A stretch of DNA of 64,000 nt, taken from positions 1,153,309 through 1,217,308 of the forward strand of contig NZ_JACHZR010000001.1 in assembly GCF_014193695.1 (NCBI RefSeq). The letters run 5' to 3'. How positions within the stretch are numbered: position 1 is the first letter of the stretch; the number at the start of each line of letters is the position of its first letter. This document shows, piece by piece, positions 25,988-34,898 of this stretch. The DNA comes from Rhizobium sp. BK316. GTDB lineage: Bacteria; Pseudomonadota; Alphaproteobacteria; Rhizobiales; Rhizobiaceae. The notes beneath the pieces are model-generated. The model did no database searches, was not told the DNA's origin, and worked only from the letters and a program-made list of their open reading frames with translations. Made by a program: the position numbers and the translations under genes.

Positions 25988-27955
25988 TCAGTGTGCGACG
26001 CCTGGTTCCTCGTGTGCCCTCACGATGGCGTCCGCTTCCTTGCCGTATAGCTCCTCGAAGTGATCGAAGGTCTTGGAAAAATAACCAATGCCCTGAGTCG
26101 CAGAGCGCAGCGCCCGCGCCAGATCGTCAAGTGCGCCGCCCGGAATAAGTGCCCGGAAGATGTCCCATCCCTTAGCGGTTTCATCCCGGTCGAAGCCGAG
26201 AACCTGACCCTTGAGAGTGGAGACGATCTGGACGAGGCTGCCGGAATAGGTCGACGGAATGTGAATTTCAATGCGGAACACTGGTTGCATCAAAACGGCC
26301 GACGCTTCCGAAAGCGCCTGTCGCACTCCCATTTTCGACGCAGTCCTGAAGGCGTGTTCCGAACTGTCGACGGCATGGTGCTGACCATCGAACAGCGTTA
26401 CGCCGACATCGATGACCTGGAACCCGAGCGGCCCTTTCTCCATCGCTTCGCGCGCGCCTGCTTCGACGGCAGGAATGTAGTTGCGCGGAACGACGCCACC
26501 CTTGACGGTTTCGCTGAAGGTGAAGCCCCGGCCACGCTCGTTGGGGCGAATGCTCAGCTTCACATCCGCGAATTGCCCGGCACCGCCGGTCTGTTTGCGA
26601 TGCCGGTAGTGAACCTCTGACGGCTTGGCGATTGTCTCGCGGTAGATCGGGCTGGGCGTTCGATCGGTTACGTCGATGTGGAAGACGTCGGACAGGGTTC
26701 GGCAGAGATCGCGCAGATGTACCGGCCCCTGGGCGCGGACGAGCTGGGCGCCAGTGCCTTCCTCCTGCAAAACGACAAGACCGCGATCCGTTTCGGAAAG
26801 TTTTGCCAGCGTTTCGGAGAGCTTGTTTTCATCGCGTTCGCTGCCCGGGACGAGGATCCTTTCAAGCATCGGCGTAGGTGGCTCGGTCCATTCGGGTGGG
26901 GCGACCGTCGCGTCTGATGTCAACAGCGACGGGACGGGCAAGTGGTCGGACTTAACCGTTGCGAAGACATCCCCCGGTGCGGGCACGATCGCCGAGCTGG
27001 ACCGTCCGTTTGCGGGATCCTGCACGGCGCCGAGGCTGGAACCGCCCAGTAATGCGCCTTGCCGCAGTCCCTCACCAAACGCACGCACCAGCACCGTCTT
27101 GCCGATATTTTGACGATGATAGGCATGGAAGCTCACGGCGGTCAGCTTATTTTCATCGACATTGCCCGCACGAGCCAGGCGCTGTCGAAGAACCCCTACC
27201 GGCGGCGCCTCGTGGCGCAGTGCCTTCATCAGCCTCATCATGCCGTTGCCATGGCTTGCGGCACCGATCAGGACCGGGATAATCCTGTTTTCCCTGAGAA
27301 CCCGCGATGAAATGGCATAGAGCGCTTCGCTGGGCGGCTCGCGATCTTCGACTAGTTCCTCGAGAAGCCAGTCATCGAATTCGGACAGGTGTTCCAGGAG
27401 CTCGCTGCGCGCTTCGTGCTCGCGCTCGGCGGCGCTTTCGGGAATTGCGATCAGCGCCGAAGTCTGGCCTTCCCGATAGCGCCACGCCCGTTCCGAAATC
27501 AAATCGCAACTGCCTATGATCTTGTCTCCCTCGCGGATCGGGATCTGGCGAAGCAAAAGCGTGTGGTTGGCGTAGTCTTGAAGCGCGGCGATCACGTCCC
27601 TCAACCGCCCTCTCGGTTCGTCCATCCGGTTGACGAAGAGGATGCACGGTGTCCCCGAGGCTTCGACTATCCGCAGATAGGGCGCGGCGAGCACAGCCTC
27701 TTCGGGTGCCGATGAAACGCACAGGATGCAGGCGTCGCTGGCAAGAAGCGCGTGCTGTGCATGCGCCAACGCTTCGTTGGGTCCTGGCGCATCCAGCGCA
27801 CACCACGCCTCGTTTCCAAAGGTGAATTCTGTGATGTTCAATCCATAAGGGGACCTGGATTTTCTCGGCGCCCCCTCCAGGGAGCCGAGCTTTTCCACGA
27901 CTGTTGATTTTCCGGTCTGCGAGGGTCCAAGCACGGTAAAGCAGCGCATCGGCAT
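25988..27955 (-). CDS. Elongation factor G-like translational GTPase
   Basis: A 655-residue protein with the domain order of EF-G: GTPase domain (residues 1-240), domain II, domain III, domain IV (KGGVVPRNYIPAVEAGAREAMEKGPLG near residue 500) and domain V (PVFRIEIHIPSTYSGSLVQIVSTLKGQVLGF). G1 is GPSQTGKST (10-18) and G4 is NRMD in place of NKMD. G3 reads DAPGP: the catalytic histidine of the usual DTPGH is missing. It is about 45 residues shorter than ribosomal EF-G. Such EF-G-like paralogues are known in Rhizobiales; a role as housekeeping EF-G is unlikely because of the changed G3 and the lack of rpsL, rpsG or tuf genes nearby. Confidence 0.82.
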   Translation of the reverse strand: MPMRCFTVLGPSQTGKSTVVEKLGSLEGAPRKSRSPYGLNITEFTFGNEAWCALDAPGPNEALAHAQHALLASDACILCVSSAPEEAVLAAPYLRIVEASGTPCILFVNRMDEPRGRLRDVIAALQDYANHTLLLRQIPIREGDKIIGSCDLISERAWRYREGQTSALIAIPESAAEREHEARSELLEHLSEFDDWLLEELVEDREPPSEALYAISSRVLRENRIIPVLIGAASHGNGMMRLMKALRHEAPPVGVLRQRLARAGNVDENKLTAVSFHAYHRQNIGKTVLVRAFGEGLRQGALLGGSSLGAVQDPANGRSSSAIVPAPGDVFATVKSDHLPVPSLLTSDATVAPPEWTEPPTPMLERILVPGSERDENKLSETLAKLSETDRGLVVLQEEGTGAQLVRAQGPVHLRDLCRTLSDVFHIDVTDRTPSPIYRETIAKPSEVHYRHRKQTGGAGQFADVKLSIRPNERGRGFTFSETVKGGVVPRNYIPAVEAGAREAMEKGPLGFQVIDVGVTLFDGQHHAVDSSEHAFRTASKMGVRQALSEASAVLMQPVFRIEIHIPSTYSGSLVQIVSTLKGQVLGFDRDETAKGWDIFRALIPGGALDDLARALRSATQGIGYFSKTFDHFEELYGKEADAIVRAHEEPGVAH

Positions 27956-28215
27956 TCCTCCAACTGCCTAAACACAATTTTCAGCCATCATAGGATGCCC
28001 TGAACCGCTGCAAGGCGCCAGAGGTGTTCAGTTTCACAACGTTTTGACCTGGAGGCGTAGGAGCTGTTCTCGAATTGCCGGCGGGGCTGACCGCAGGGGA
28101 CGCATCCAAAACGATCCATCCAGAGACTCTTTCGCCCACTGGATCGTGATCCGTCTTCGCTGTACAGCGAGGAAGGTATTTTGGTTGTCGAGCCCATCCC
28201 TTTTAGGTGCAATTT

Positions 28216-28785
28216 ATGACAAGAAAAGTTTATCTGGCCGGTCCCGAGGTCTTCCTTCCCAACGCCCGTGAAATCCTCGACCGGAAAGCCGCTCTTGCCC
28301 GTGAGGCGGGACTTCTCCCGCTTTCGCCCGGCGATCTGGAAATCCCGCACACGAACTCGAAGCGCGAGCGCGCCGCGGCGATAAACGCGGTGGACGAGAA
28401 GATGATGATCCAAGCTGACGCGATCATCGCCAATCTGACGCCCTTTCGTGGCATTGCCGCGGATACAGGGACGGCCTTCGAACTCGGCTTTATGTGCGCA
28501 AGCGGTAAGCCTGTATTCGCCTACACGAATGTGGCCCGCGATCACAGCGGACGAGTGAGCGATCTTTATGGCGGGGCCGTCGCGTATGATGCTGAAGGTC
28601 GACTGCGAGACCCGAACGGAATTGCAGTCGAGGATTTCGGCCTGGCCGACAATCTCATGCTGCATGCCGGAATTGAGCGGCGCGGTGGCGTCCTCATCAT
28701 CGGAGACGCGGCGCCGGATGCGCTCTATACGGACCTTGCCGCGTTCAAGACGTGTCTTGCCGTCGCCGTTGAGAAGCTGCGCTAG
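28216..28785 (+). CDS. Nucleoside 2-deoxyribosyltransferase-like protein
   Basis: A 189-residue protein of the nucleoside 2-deoxyribosyltransferase family. It has the opening KVYLAGPEVFLPNA, the helix MMIQADAIIANLTPFRGIAADTGTAFELGFM with the catalytic Glu in the AFELGF segment (near residue 90), and the late Asn of ADNLMLHAG. Members exchange bases on deoxyribonucleosides or hydrolyse (deoxy)nucleotides such as dNMPs. ATG 28216 is preferred over GTG 28207, since AGGTG then sits 6 nt upstream. It stands alone between the EF-G-like gene and the relic region. Confidence 0.82.
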   Translation: MTRKVYLAGPEVFLPNAREILDRKAALAREAGLLPLSPGDLEIPHTNSKRERAAAINAVDEKMMIQADAIIANLTPFRGIAADTGTAFELGFMCASGKPVFAYTNVARDHSGRVSDLYGGAVAYDAEGRLRDPNGIAVEDFGLADNLMLHAGIERRGGVLIIGDAAPDALYTDLAAFKTCLAVAVEKLR

Positions 28786-29552
28786 GGAGGTAGCGCGCCC
28801 CTCACCCTCCCGGCCGTGCAACCGGCAACATAGTTGACGCTATAGACCGAGGGCATGGTTGACAGTCTTCGCTGTGTGTTCCGCTTCATGTCGTCCTGGC
28901 CAGGGCGACATGAAGCGGCGGAATTTCTTGAAGTGTCGATCGATCAGCCCGAGATCGACGTCGGCGAAGCGGACGCTGAATTCGCCAGCTTCGGTTTCGG
29001 CCAGGCCGACCAGTTAGGTATTGAGTTACGCCATTGAAATTCTTGCGAGCGGATTCTTACGATTAGGTACCAAACGACAAGTGGAGAGGCACTTGTCTTC
29101 GGTGCGAAGCTTGTTTTGAAACGAGATGAACTCGACGACATCGAACGCGCGCTTACCGCCTCTAAGAACAATGAGGAGGAAGGTCAGCGGGGGTGGCGCC
29201 GTCATTTTAGCGATCGGCTTGCATAGCGGCCCGTAAGAAGGAAGTGGGCAACAGGGCAGCGCTCGCGGATGCGAATGGGCTACACGCGCCGACGACCTAT
29301 CCCGCAGTTCGAATTCGTTGACGATATCGGCATCGATGCACTCGAGGGTGCTGCGCCTTGTCGGTGCCGCTTGCGAGCAAGCGCACGCAAGGGAAGCTTA
29401 CCCGCGGCCGGCAGGTAGAGCCTGCGGAAGTGTGTTCTCTCTTCGGCGCCAGCCGCGCCCTTGACTCCGCGTGCTCTTCGCGGCCGCCGGGCTGAGTCTC
29501 GCGAAATGTGCGGGAAGGCAACCAGGTTCGAAAGGGCTGGCCGAAGGCTGGG
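28786..29552. other. Decayed stretch with no intact gene
   Basis: Frames are short and interrupted. A plus-strand open stretch from about 29037 to 29226 encodes a charged peptide (KLVLKRDELDDIERALTASKNNEEEGQRG is part of its composition, not a known motif to me). Another at about 29270 reads MRMGYTRRRPIPQFEFVDD. I could not assign either. Together with the frameshifted genes that follow, this looks like degraded plasmid-accessory DNA. Confidence 0.45.
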
Positions 29553-30538
29553 AAAGGTAATGCAAAAAAAGAAATAGAGGAGCTACGCGGCAGGGTGCCA
29601 TGCTCGGCGGTGCTGGAAAAGGCCGGCTGTTCGGTGGATTTGAAAGAGAGCACGCCGCGGGCGGTCAGGTATCGGCGCGACAGCGAGATCATCATCGTCA
29701 TTCACGAAGGTCAAGGCTGGTTCGACCCACTCTCCGATGCAAAGGCGATGTCTTCTCGCTGGTCGAGCATCTCGACGGGGTCGGCTTTTTGAGGGCCTGC
29801 GATCGCGTGGCGGCGCTTGTCGGCTACATCCAGTGAGCCGTCTGGACACGCTCAGTTCAGGAGGACGAAGCGGATCCCGATATTGCCGAGCGGTGGCGGC
29901 GCCGGCGCAGACCCTGGCCGGTTCGCGGACATGGCGCTACCTTGTGCAGGAGCGCTGCCTGCCGGCCAGCGTTCTGCGCCTGGCGATTTCGGTAGGATCT
30001 CCTGTGCGAAGGTCCGTACGCCAGCATGTGGGCGGCCCATTCCGACGAGGCCGGCGCGGTCGTCGGCTGTGAGGAGCGCGGACCGGACTGGCGGGGCTTT
30101 TCAAGTGGCGGCACGAAAGTGCTGTTCCGTCTCGGGCCTGCAGCCGCTTCGCGTCTCTGCGTCACCGAAGCGGCGATCGACGGCCTGAGCCTGGCCGCGA
30201 TCGAGGACGCCAGAGCCGACAGCCTTTATCTCAGCACGAGCGGGGGCTGGTCGCCATCAACCGTCGAGGCGATCCCCGTACTCGTCTTGAGACAGGGACA
30301 CTCTCTCATCGCCGCCACCGATAATGACGAGCAGGGCGAGGTCTATGCGGCACGTCTTGAAACGATCGCGGCGGAAGCGGCCTGCGGCTTTGAACGCTTA
30401 CGCCCTATGGCCCGCCGAGACCGACGGCGGCTACTCCTTCGTCTGGAACCGCCCGCGGAAGGCGGCCCGATCCGAGATCCGGAGGCCCCGCCGCAAGGCG
30501 GGGTCCCCATTCACGCAAAATTGCATGAAAGGATGTGA
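29553..30538 (+). pseudogene. DUF3991/TOPRIM-domain protein, broken by several frameshifts
   Basis: The pieces of one protein lie in order but in different frames. EIEELRGRVPCSAVLEKAG to WFDPLSDAK (29571-about 29740) is in one frame and GDVFSLVEHLDGVGFLRACDRVAALVG (to 29836) in a second. TWRYLVQERCLPASVLRLAIS (about 29930-29995) is in a third. GPYASMWAAHSDEAG onward (about 30010-30538) returns to another frame and includes the TOPRIM-like RLCVTEAAIDGLSLAAIEDARADS. Intact homologues are common on rhizobial plasmids beside conjugation and DNA-metabolism genes. At least three frameshifts make a sequencing artefact unlikely. Confidence 0.75.
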
Positions 30539-30541
30539 TCA

Positions 30542-30829
30542 ATGGCAAAAGTTTTGAACGCTCGCGTCGTCGGCCGGCAGTCTGGGCCGGATCGCCGCTA
30601 TTTTGGACGGCCGGATATCTTCGGCAATTCCTTTATCATCGGACGTGACGGCACACGGGCGGAGGTCATCGCGAAATACGCCTAATGGGCTCCAAGACAG
30701 CCACATCTCATGGCAGCGTTGCCGAACTGGTCGGAAAAGACCTTATCTGCTGCTGCTCGCCAGGGACCCGCCATGGAGACGTCTTGCTCGACATGGTGCG
30801 GCAATACGTTTGCGACGAACCCAGCGACA
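30542..30829 (+). pseudogene. DUF4326-domain protein, interrupted
   Basis: An ATG at 30542 opens MAKVLNARVVGRQSG...YFGRPDIFGNSFIIGRDGTRAEVIAKYA and then stops at 30684. The remainder of the domain continues in another frame (LVGKDLICCCSPGTRHGDVLLDMV, about 30730-30805), matching the usual second half 'LxGKxLxCxCxPxxCHGDVL'. Function of the family is unknown; it occurs on phages and plasmids. The 47-residue first fragment might still be translated but should not fold alone. Confidence 0.7.
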
Positions 30830-30886
30830 TGAAACCCGCACGGGATCGGGCCTGCCTCGAGCATTTTACGGATGTAGCGCTAGAGT

Positions 30887-30919
30887 TACAGCATTTGCGA
30901 CTTTGCTGCAAATGCTGTA
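30887..30919. promoter_or_regulatory. Palindromic operator upstream of the antitoxin gene
   Basis: TACAGCATTTGC (30887-30898) and GCAAATGCTGTA (30908-30919) are perfect 12-bp inverted arms around a 9-nt centre. The right arm ends 35 nt before the antitoxin start and 22 nt before its Shine-Dalgarno. Autoregulation by the antitoxin/toxin complex at such palindromes is the rule for Phd/YefM-type modules, so this is the likely operator. Confidence 0.65.
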
Positions 30920-30954
30920 TATCACGAAACAACCCTAATCCCAAGGAGATCGCC

Positions 30955-31215
30955 ATGCCCCGTTCCGGTGGTTCCTATTCCACAAGTGACCTGTCCCGCA
31001 AGTCCGGCGACATCATTGCTGAGGCGCTTCGCCATCCAGTCACGATTACCCAGCGCAACAAGCCGCGCCTCGTGCTGCTCAATATCGAGGACTATGAACG
31101 GCTGATGAAACAGTCCGATCGTCGGGCGACGGGCACCATCGAGACTATGTCCGACGAGCTGTTCGCGGAGTTCCAGAACGCCGTCGAGACCTATGCCGGC
31201 GAAGATGAGACGTGA
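30955..31215 (+). CDS. Antitoxin of the Phd/YefM family
   Basis: An 86-residue protein. Residues 1-55 match the Phd/YefM DNA-binding fold (YSTSDLSRKSGDIIAEALRHPVTITQRNKPRLVLLNIEDYERLM). The acidic tail (residues 60-86, TMSDELFAEFQNAVETYAGEDET) would be the toxin-neutralising part. AAGGAG lies 7 nt before the ATG at 30955; the longer open frame upstream crosses the operator and the DUF4326 relic. The stop overlaps the next start as TGATG, as expected for a co-regulated pair. Confidence 0.85.
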   Translation: MPRSGGSYSTSDLSRKSGDIIAEALRHPVTITQRNKPRLVLLNIEDYERLMKQSDRRATGTIETMSDELFAEFQNAVETYAGEDET

Positions 31216-31628
31216 TGAGCTACGACCTGATCCAGACCGCAAGCGTGATCCGTTATCCGTACCTGTGGGCGCGTGAGGCCGGACGCGGCGAGACGGAAGG
31301 GCGTAAGGAGCGGCCGGTCGCCGTCGGCGTACGTATGGCCCGGCCGGACGGCGATCTCGTTCTCTTCTTTCCGATCACCACCAAAGAACCGGAGGCGTCA
31401 CGCTTCGCCATTGAGGTGCCGACGATCGAAAAGCGTCGCGCCGGCCTCGATGCCGATCGCCGACTTTGGATCATCTTCGACGAATTCAACATCGACGTCG
31501 TCGGAAACTCCTTCTATCTGGAACCGGCGCCGCCGATCGGAAGTTTCGGCAAGGCCTTCTTCCTGCCGCTGCTGCGCGAGTTCATCGCCCGCCGCAAGTC
31601 GGCGACGGAAGTCAGCCGACGTCGTTAG
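31215..31628 (+). CDS. Putative toxin partner of the Phd/YefM antitoxin
   Basis: A 137-residue protein encoded directly after the antitoxin (TGATG overlap). It is not a RelE/ParE-like sequence. The stretch RPVAVGVRMARPDGDLVLFFPITT near residues 33-57 recalls the beta-strand core of PemK/MazF-like proteins, but the similarity is too weak to assign. The rest (RLWIIFDEFNIDVVGNSFYLEP, then FFLPLLREFIARRK) is not recognised. Toxin function is inferred from gene order, size and the shared operator. Confidence 0.62.
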   Translation: MSYDLIQTASVIRYPYLWAREAGRGETEGRKERPVAVGVRMARPDGDLVLFFPITTKEPEASRFAIEVPTIEKRRAGLDADRRLWIIFDEFNIDVVGNSFYLEPAPPIGSFGKAFFLPLLREFIARRKSATEVSRRR

Positions 31629-31906
31629 TGCGGTTCGCTATAACCCCGTCGCCGCTTGCGGCGCTCAAGCCGCCCGAAAGCAGTCTCGGCCGCATCCGGT
31701 TCGTCGAACGTCTCGACTTTCTCCTGCCTGTTGGTTCCGATCCGTCCCCAACTGCGCACAAGCGATGCGCCACCGAACAGCGTCGGCTGGATGGAAAGCC
31801 CGTAGAAACGCCGCATGTTCTGCGAGGTATCGATGCGACGGAGATGAACCGGAGCCGTTTTTATATGAGGTCGGCTCCGTCGCGATAGAACGCGTCCGGT
31901 TGGCAT
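31625..31906 (-). CDS. WGR-domain protein
   Basis: A small protein (93 residues from ATG 31906) whose residues 20-85 form a WGR domain: HLRRIDTSQNMRRFYGLSI, then LVRSWGRIGTNRQEKVETF with the eponymous Trp-Gly-Arg, and a basic end RKRRRGYSEP. WGR domains bind nucleic acids and, as single-domain proteins, are frequent on rhizobial plasmids. The first 20 residues look unlike the family, so the true start may be later or the 5' end may be damaged. It is convergent with the toxin-like gene and overlaps its stop by 4 nt. Confidence 0.7.
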   Translation of the reverse strand: MPTGRVLSRRSRPHIKTAPVHLRRIDTSQNMRRFYGLSIQPTLFGGASLVRSWGRIGTNRQEKVETFDEPDAAETAFGRLERRKRRRGYSEPH

Positions 31907-32074
31907 AATCAGTGCAGCGCTGACGGTGTGACCGGGACTGCCGAGGTCCGCGCAAGGAGATCACCTAATCGTGGCCTGTGCCTGCAATTGCCAATGCTGG
32001 ACGAAAGCATAGGCGAACATTCTCATTCCAGATAACGTCGGCCCTGCGCCAGTGCCATTTCGCAGGACCGAAAG

Positions 32075-32090
32075 ACCGTTCAAAAACGGT
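32075..32090 (-). terminator. Hairpin across the stop codon of the last permease gene
   Basis: ACCGTT-CAAA-AACGGT is a perfect 6-bp stem with a 4-nt loop that spans the stop codon (32080-32082) of the leftward operon's last gene. There is no clear T-run, so it is only a possible transcript-end structure. Confidence 0.3.
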
Positions 32091-32862
32091 GTATCCGCAG
32101 GCCGAACAGCTTTTCGGAGACCACGACCACGACGACCGTCATCACGATAGACAATGTCGACACTGCCGCTGCCTCAGGGGTGAAGTTCGTTCTGAGATAA
32201 TCGTAGATCTGGATCGGAAGCGTAGCCGTTCCGACATTCTTCAACATGAACGATATAGTGAAGAGGTCGAACGAGATGATGAATGCGAACAGGCAGCCGC
32301 CGATGACGCCGGGCTTGATCAACGGCAGCATGATGCGTCTGAAGCGCGTGAATGGTCCGGCACCAAGACTGCGGGCGGCAAGGCTCCACGACGGTTCATA
32401 GGCTTCCATCGCCGCAGACACGTTGATGAAGACGAAGGGCAGCGTCATGAGCACATGCCCAATCAGCATGCCAGCCATCGTCGTCGTGCCGATGCCGATC
32501 GCATAGACAAAGAACAGAAGCGAGATCGCTGTCAGAACTTCCGGCAAAAGCAGCGGCAACAGCATCACAAGCCGGACACTCTCCTTCCATCGCCCCGCAT
32601 GCTGCACGTAGAACATTGCCGCCATCGTTCCGATGATACCGGAAATCAGGGTCGAGACGGCCGCGACCCAAAGCGACGTTCGGATGGCACGCCAGAAGAC
32701 ATCGTTATGGAAGAAGACGACATACCACCGAAATGAGAGGCCCTGCGGCGGAAAAGTCAGAAATGCCCCCGCGTTGAAGGAGGCACCGACGACCACGAGA
32801 ATGGGCAGCAGCAGAAAGCCGTAGATGATGAGGCAATAGCCATTCAACATATGCTTGGACAT
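32080..32862 (-). CDS. Spermidine/putrescine-type ABC transporter permease (PotC-like)
   Basis: A 260-residue membrane protein. The hydrophobic segments begin right after MSKHMLNGYCLIIYGFLLLP, and the ATPase-contact loop is SLAARSLGAGPFTRFRRIMLP near residues 155-175. The start at 32862 overlaps the stop of the upstream permease (TGATG); the open frame beyond it lies inside that gene. It is the last gene of an eight-gene leftward operon. Confidence 0.88.
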   Translation of the reverse strand: MSKHMLNGYCLIIYGFLLLPILVVVGASFNAGAFLTFPPQGLSFRWYVVFFHNDVFWRAIRTSLWVAAVSTLISGIIGTMAAMFYVQHAGRWKESVRLVMLLPLLLPEVLTAISLLFFVYAIGIGTTTMAGMLIGHVLMTLPFVFINVSAAMEAYEPSWSLAARSLGAGPFTRFRRIMLPLIKPGVIGGCLFAFIISFDLFTISFMLKNVGTATLPIQIYDYLRTNFTPEAAAVSTLSIVMTVVVVVVSEKLFGLRIHRF

Positions 32863-33719
32863 CAGCTCATCTTCCATTTCATGCGGGTGATCCGCGCGAA
32901 AATCACGACGATCACCGCTCCGGTGAGGGAAAGCATCAGCGCCATGGCGGAGCCGAACGGCCACTGGAATGTGTCGATCAGCGCGTCTACGACGCTGACT
33001 GCCATCGTCTTCACCCTCAGGCCACCGATCAGGGCGGGGGTCACGTAGGCGCTCAATGAAAGCACGAACACCAGAATGCAGCCTGCCTGGATACCCGGCA
33101 TGGCCAGCGGCAGGATTACGCGCCTGAAGACTGTCAGCTTTCCCGCGCCAAGCGAGCGTGCGGCCGACGTCAAGGACGGGTCGATCCCCTGCAGCGCGCT
33201 CATCAACGGCAGGATCATGAAGGGCAGGAAGACGTGGACGAGCGCAATGACGATGCCGAGGGCGTTGTACATCAGCCCGATCGGGCGATCGATCAGACCC
33301 AAATTCATCAGCGTCTTGTTGATGATGCCGTTATTCCCAAGAAGGATCGTCCACCCATAACTGCGGATGACAATGCCGACGAGAAGCGGCGACAGCACCA
33401 GCCCATAGGCAAGGCCGCGAAACCGCATCTTCTCGCGCGACAGCTGCCAGGCAACCGGAAAACCGAGAATGAGGCAAACAAGGGTCGTGACCAGACCGAT
33501 CAAGAGCGTGTTCGTCACCTGCTGCAAGTAGAACGTATCGGTCGCCAGCCTCAGGTAATTGCCGACCGTAAATCCGGGCGCATAGGGCGAGCCGCTGGCC
33601 GGGTTGCGCAGGCTCATCACCACAATATTGAGATAAGGCAGAACAAGAAACAGCCCGAGAAGCAATGCCGAGGGCGCGATGAGGAGAAGCGGATAGGCGG
33701 ATCTGGCGCGGTGTATCAT
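32862..33719 (-). CDS. Spermidine/putrescine-type ABC transporter permease (PotB-like)
   Basis: A 285-residue membrane protein with about six helices. The coupling loop reads LTSAARSLGAGKLTVFRRVILP near residues 185-205. It begins within the ATPase gene's stop (4-nt overlap) and ends in the start of the second permease. Together they form the channel of a PotABCD-type importer; substrate class for such systems includes polyamines, opines and other organic ions. Confidence 0.88.
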   Translation of the reverse strand: MIHRARSAYPLLLIAPSALLLGLFLVLPYLNIVVMSLRNPASGSPYAPGFTVGNYLRLATDTFYLQQVTNTLLIGLVTTLVCLILGFPVAWQLSREKMRFRGLAYGLVLSPLLVGIVIRSYGWTILLGNNGIINKTLMNLGLIDRPIGLMYNALGIVIALVHVFLPFMILPLMSALQGIDPSLTSAARSLGAGKLTVFRRVILPLAMPGIQAGCILVFVLSLSAYVTPALIGGLRVKTMAVSVVDALIDTFQWPFGSAMALMLSLTGAVIVVIFARITRMKWKMS

Positions 33720-34780
33720 GCGATCGTTCCCGGCACCCAGAAACGCTCGCTGTCGACCGTCACCATCACGCGATCACCCGGCTGGAAGCGGCTTCGCGGA
33801 AAGGTTTGGACGCTCAGCGTTTCGCCGCTTTCGAGCACCAGCCTATAGTCGATCAGACTGCCGGAATAATAGCTCTGCGAAACCGTTGCGATAATACCCG
33901 CGCCCTCATCCCCCGCGGCCGCAAGTTCGATGGCCTCCGGCCGCAGCAATACGGGGATGGAGCCGTCGCTTGACGGCAGGGTACCTTTGACCTTCGCCGT
34001 TCCAAGCACGGTTTCGACGACTGACGTCCCGTCATCGTTCCCGCCCTTCAGGCGGCCGGGCAACGTATTCACCTGCCCGACGAACTGCGCGACTTCCAGG
34101 CTTGCCGGGCGATCATAAACATCAGACGGGGCGCCATACTGCGCAATCTGCCCGCCGAACATCACGACGATCCTGTCCGACATCGTCATTGCTTCGGCCT
34201 GATCGTGGGTCACATAGACCGTGGTAATGCCCACGCGCTTCTGCAGGTCGCGTATGAAGACACGCATTTCGTCACGAAGCTTGGCATCGAGATTGGCAAG
34301 CGGCTCATCAAGCAACAGGATACGCGGTTCGATGACCAGCGCGCGGGCAAGCGCCACGCGCTGCTGCTGCCCGCCGGACAATTGGCGCGGATAGCGGTCG
34401 GCATATCCGGATAGCTGCACCATATCCAGAACCCTGGCGGTGCGGATCGCGATTTCTGGCCGCGAAATCCTGCGCATTTCCAGCCCGAAGGCGAGGTTCT
34501 GCGCCACGGTCATATGTGGGAAGAGCGCATAGTTCTGGAACACCATGCCGATATCACGCTTTTCCGCCGGCACACGCGAGACATCCTGCCCGTCGAAACG
34601 GATGGCGCCGGATGTGACGTCCTCGAAACCGGCAATCATCTTCAGCGTCGTCGTCTTGCCGCATCCCGATGGCCCGAGCAGCGAGATGAACTCGCCCTGC
34701 CCTATCTTGACGGAAATGCCGTTGACGGCGCGCGAGGCGCCATAGTGCTTGGTCAGCCCTTCGATGCTCACCTCGGTCAT
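33716..34780 (-). CDS. Spermidine/putrescine-type ABC transporter ATP-binding protein (PotA-like)
   Basis: A 354-residue ATPase: Walker A GPSGCGKTT, Q-loop MVFQNYALFPHMTV, signature LSGGQQQRVALARAL, Walker B ILLLDEPLANLDAKLR and switch YVTHDQAEAMT, followed by a TOBE domain (residues 280-350, IPVLLRPEAIELA). I chose ATG 34780 (MTEVSIEGLTKHYG), 15 codons inside the open frame, because the ATPase fold begins there. Confidence 0.89.
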   Translation of the reverse strand: MTEVSIEGLTKHYGASRAVNGISVKIGQGEFISLLGPSGCGKTTTLKMIAGFEDVTSGAIRFDGQDVSRVPAEKRDIGMVFQNYALFPHMTVAQNLAFGLEMRRISRPEIAIRTARVLDMVQLSGYADRYPRQLSGGQQQRVALARALVIEPRILLLDEPLANLDAKLRDEMRVFIRDLQKRVGITTVYVTHDQAEAMTMSDRIVVMFGGQIAQYGAPSDVYDRPASLEVAQFVGQVNTLPGRLKGGNDDGTSVVETVLGTAKVKGTLPSSDGSIPVLLRPEAIELAAAGDEGAGIIATVSQSYYSGSLIDYRLVLESGETLSVQTFPRSRFQPGDRVMVTVDSERFWVPGTIA

Positions 34781-34898
34781 GATCGATCTTCCAGATTGTC
34801 TGTGCGGCGTACCCGCAAATCTCACTGCGTCAGGGGAGAATGCCGGACCGCCCCAACAAGGCGATCCGGTTGTTGCCGCCTTATAGCGAAGGCAGAGA

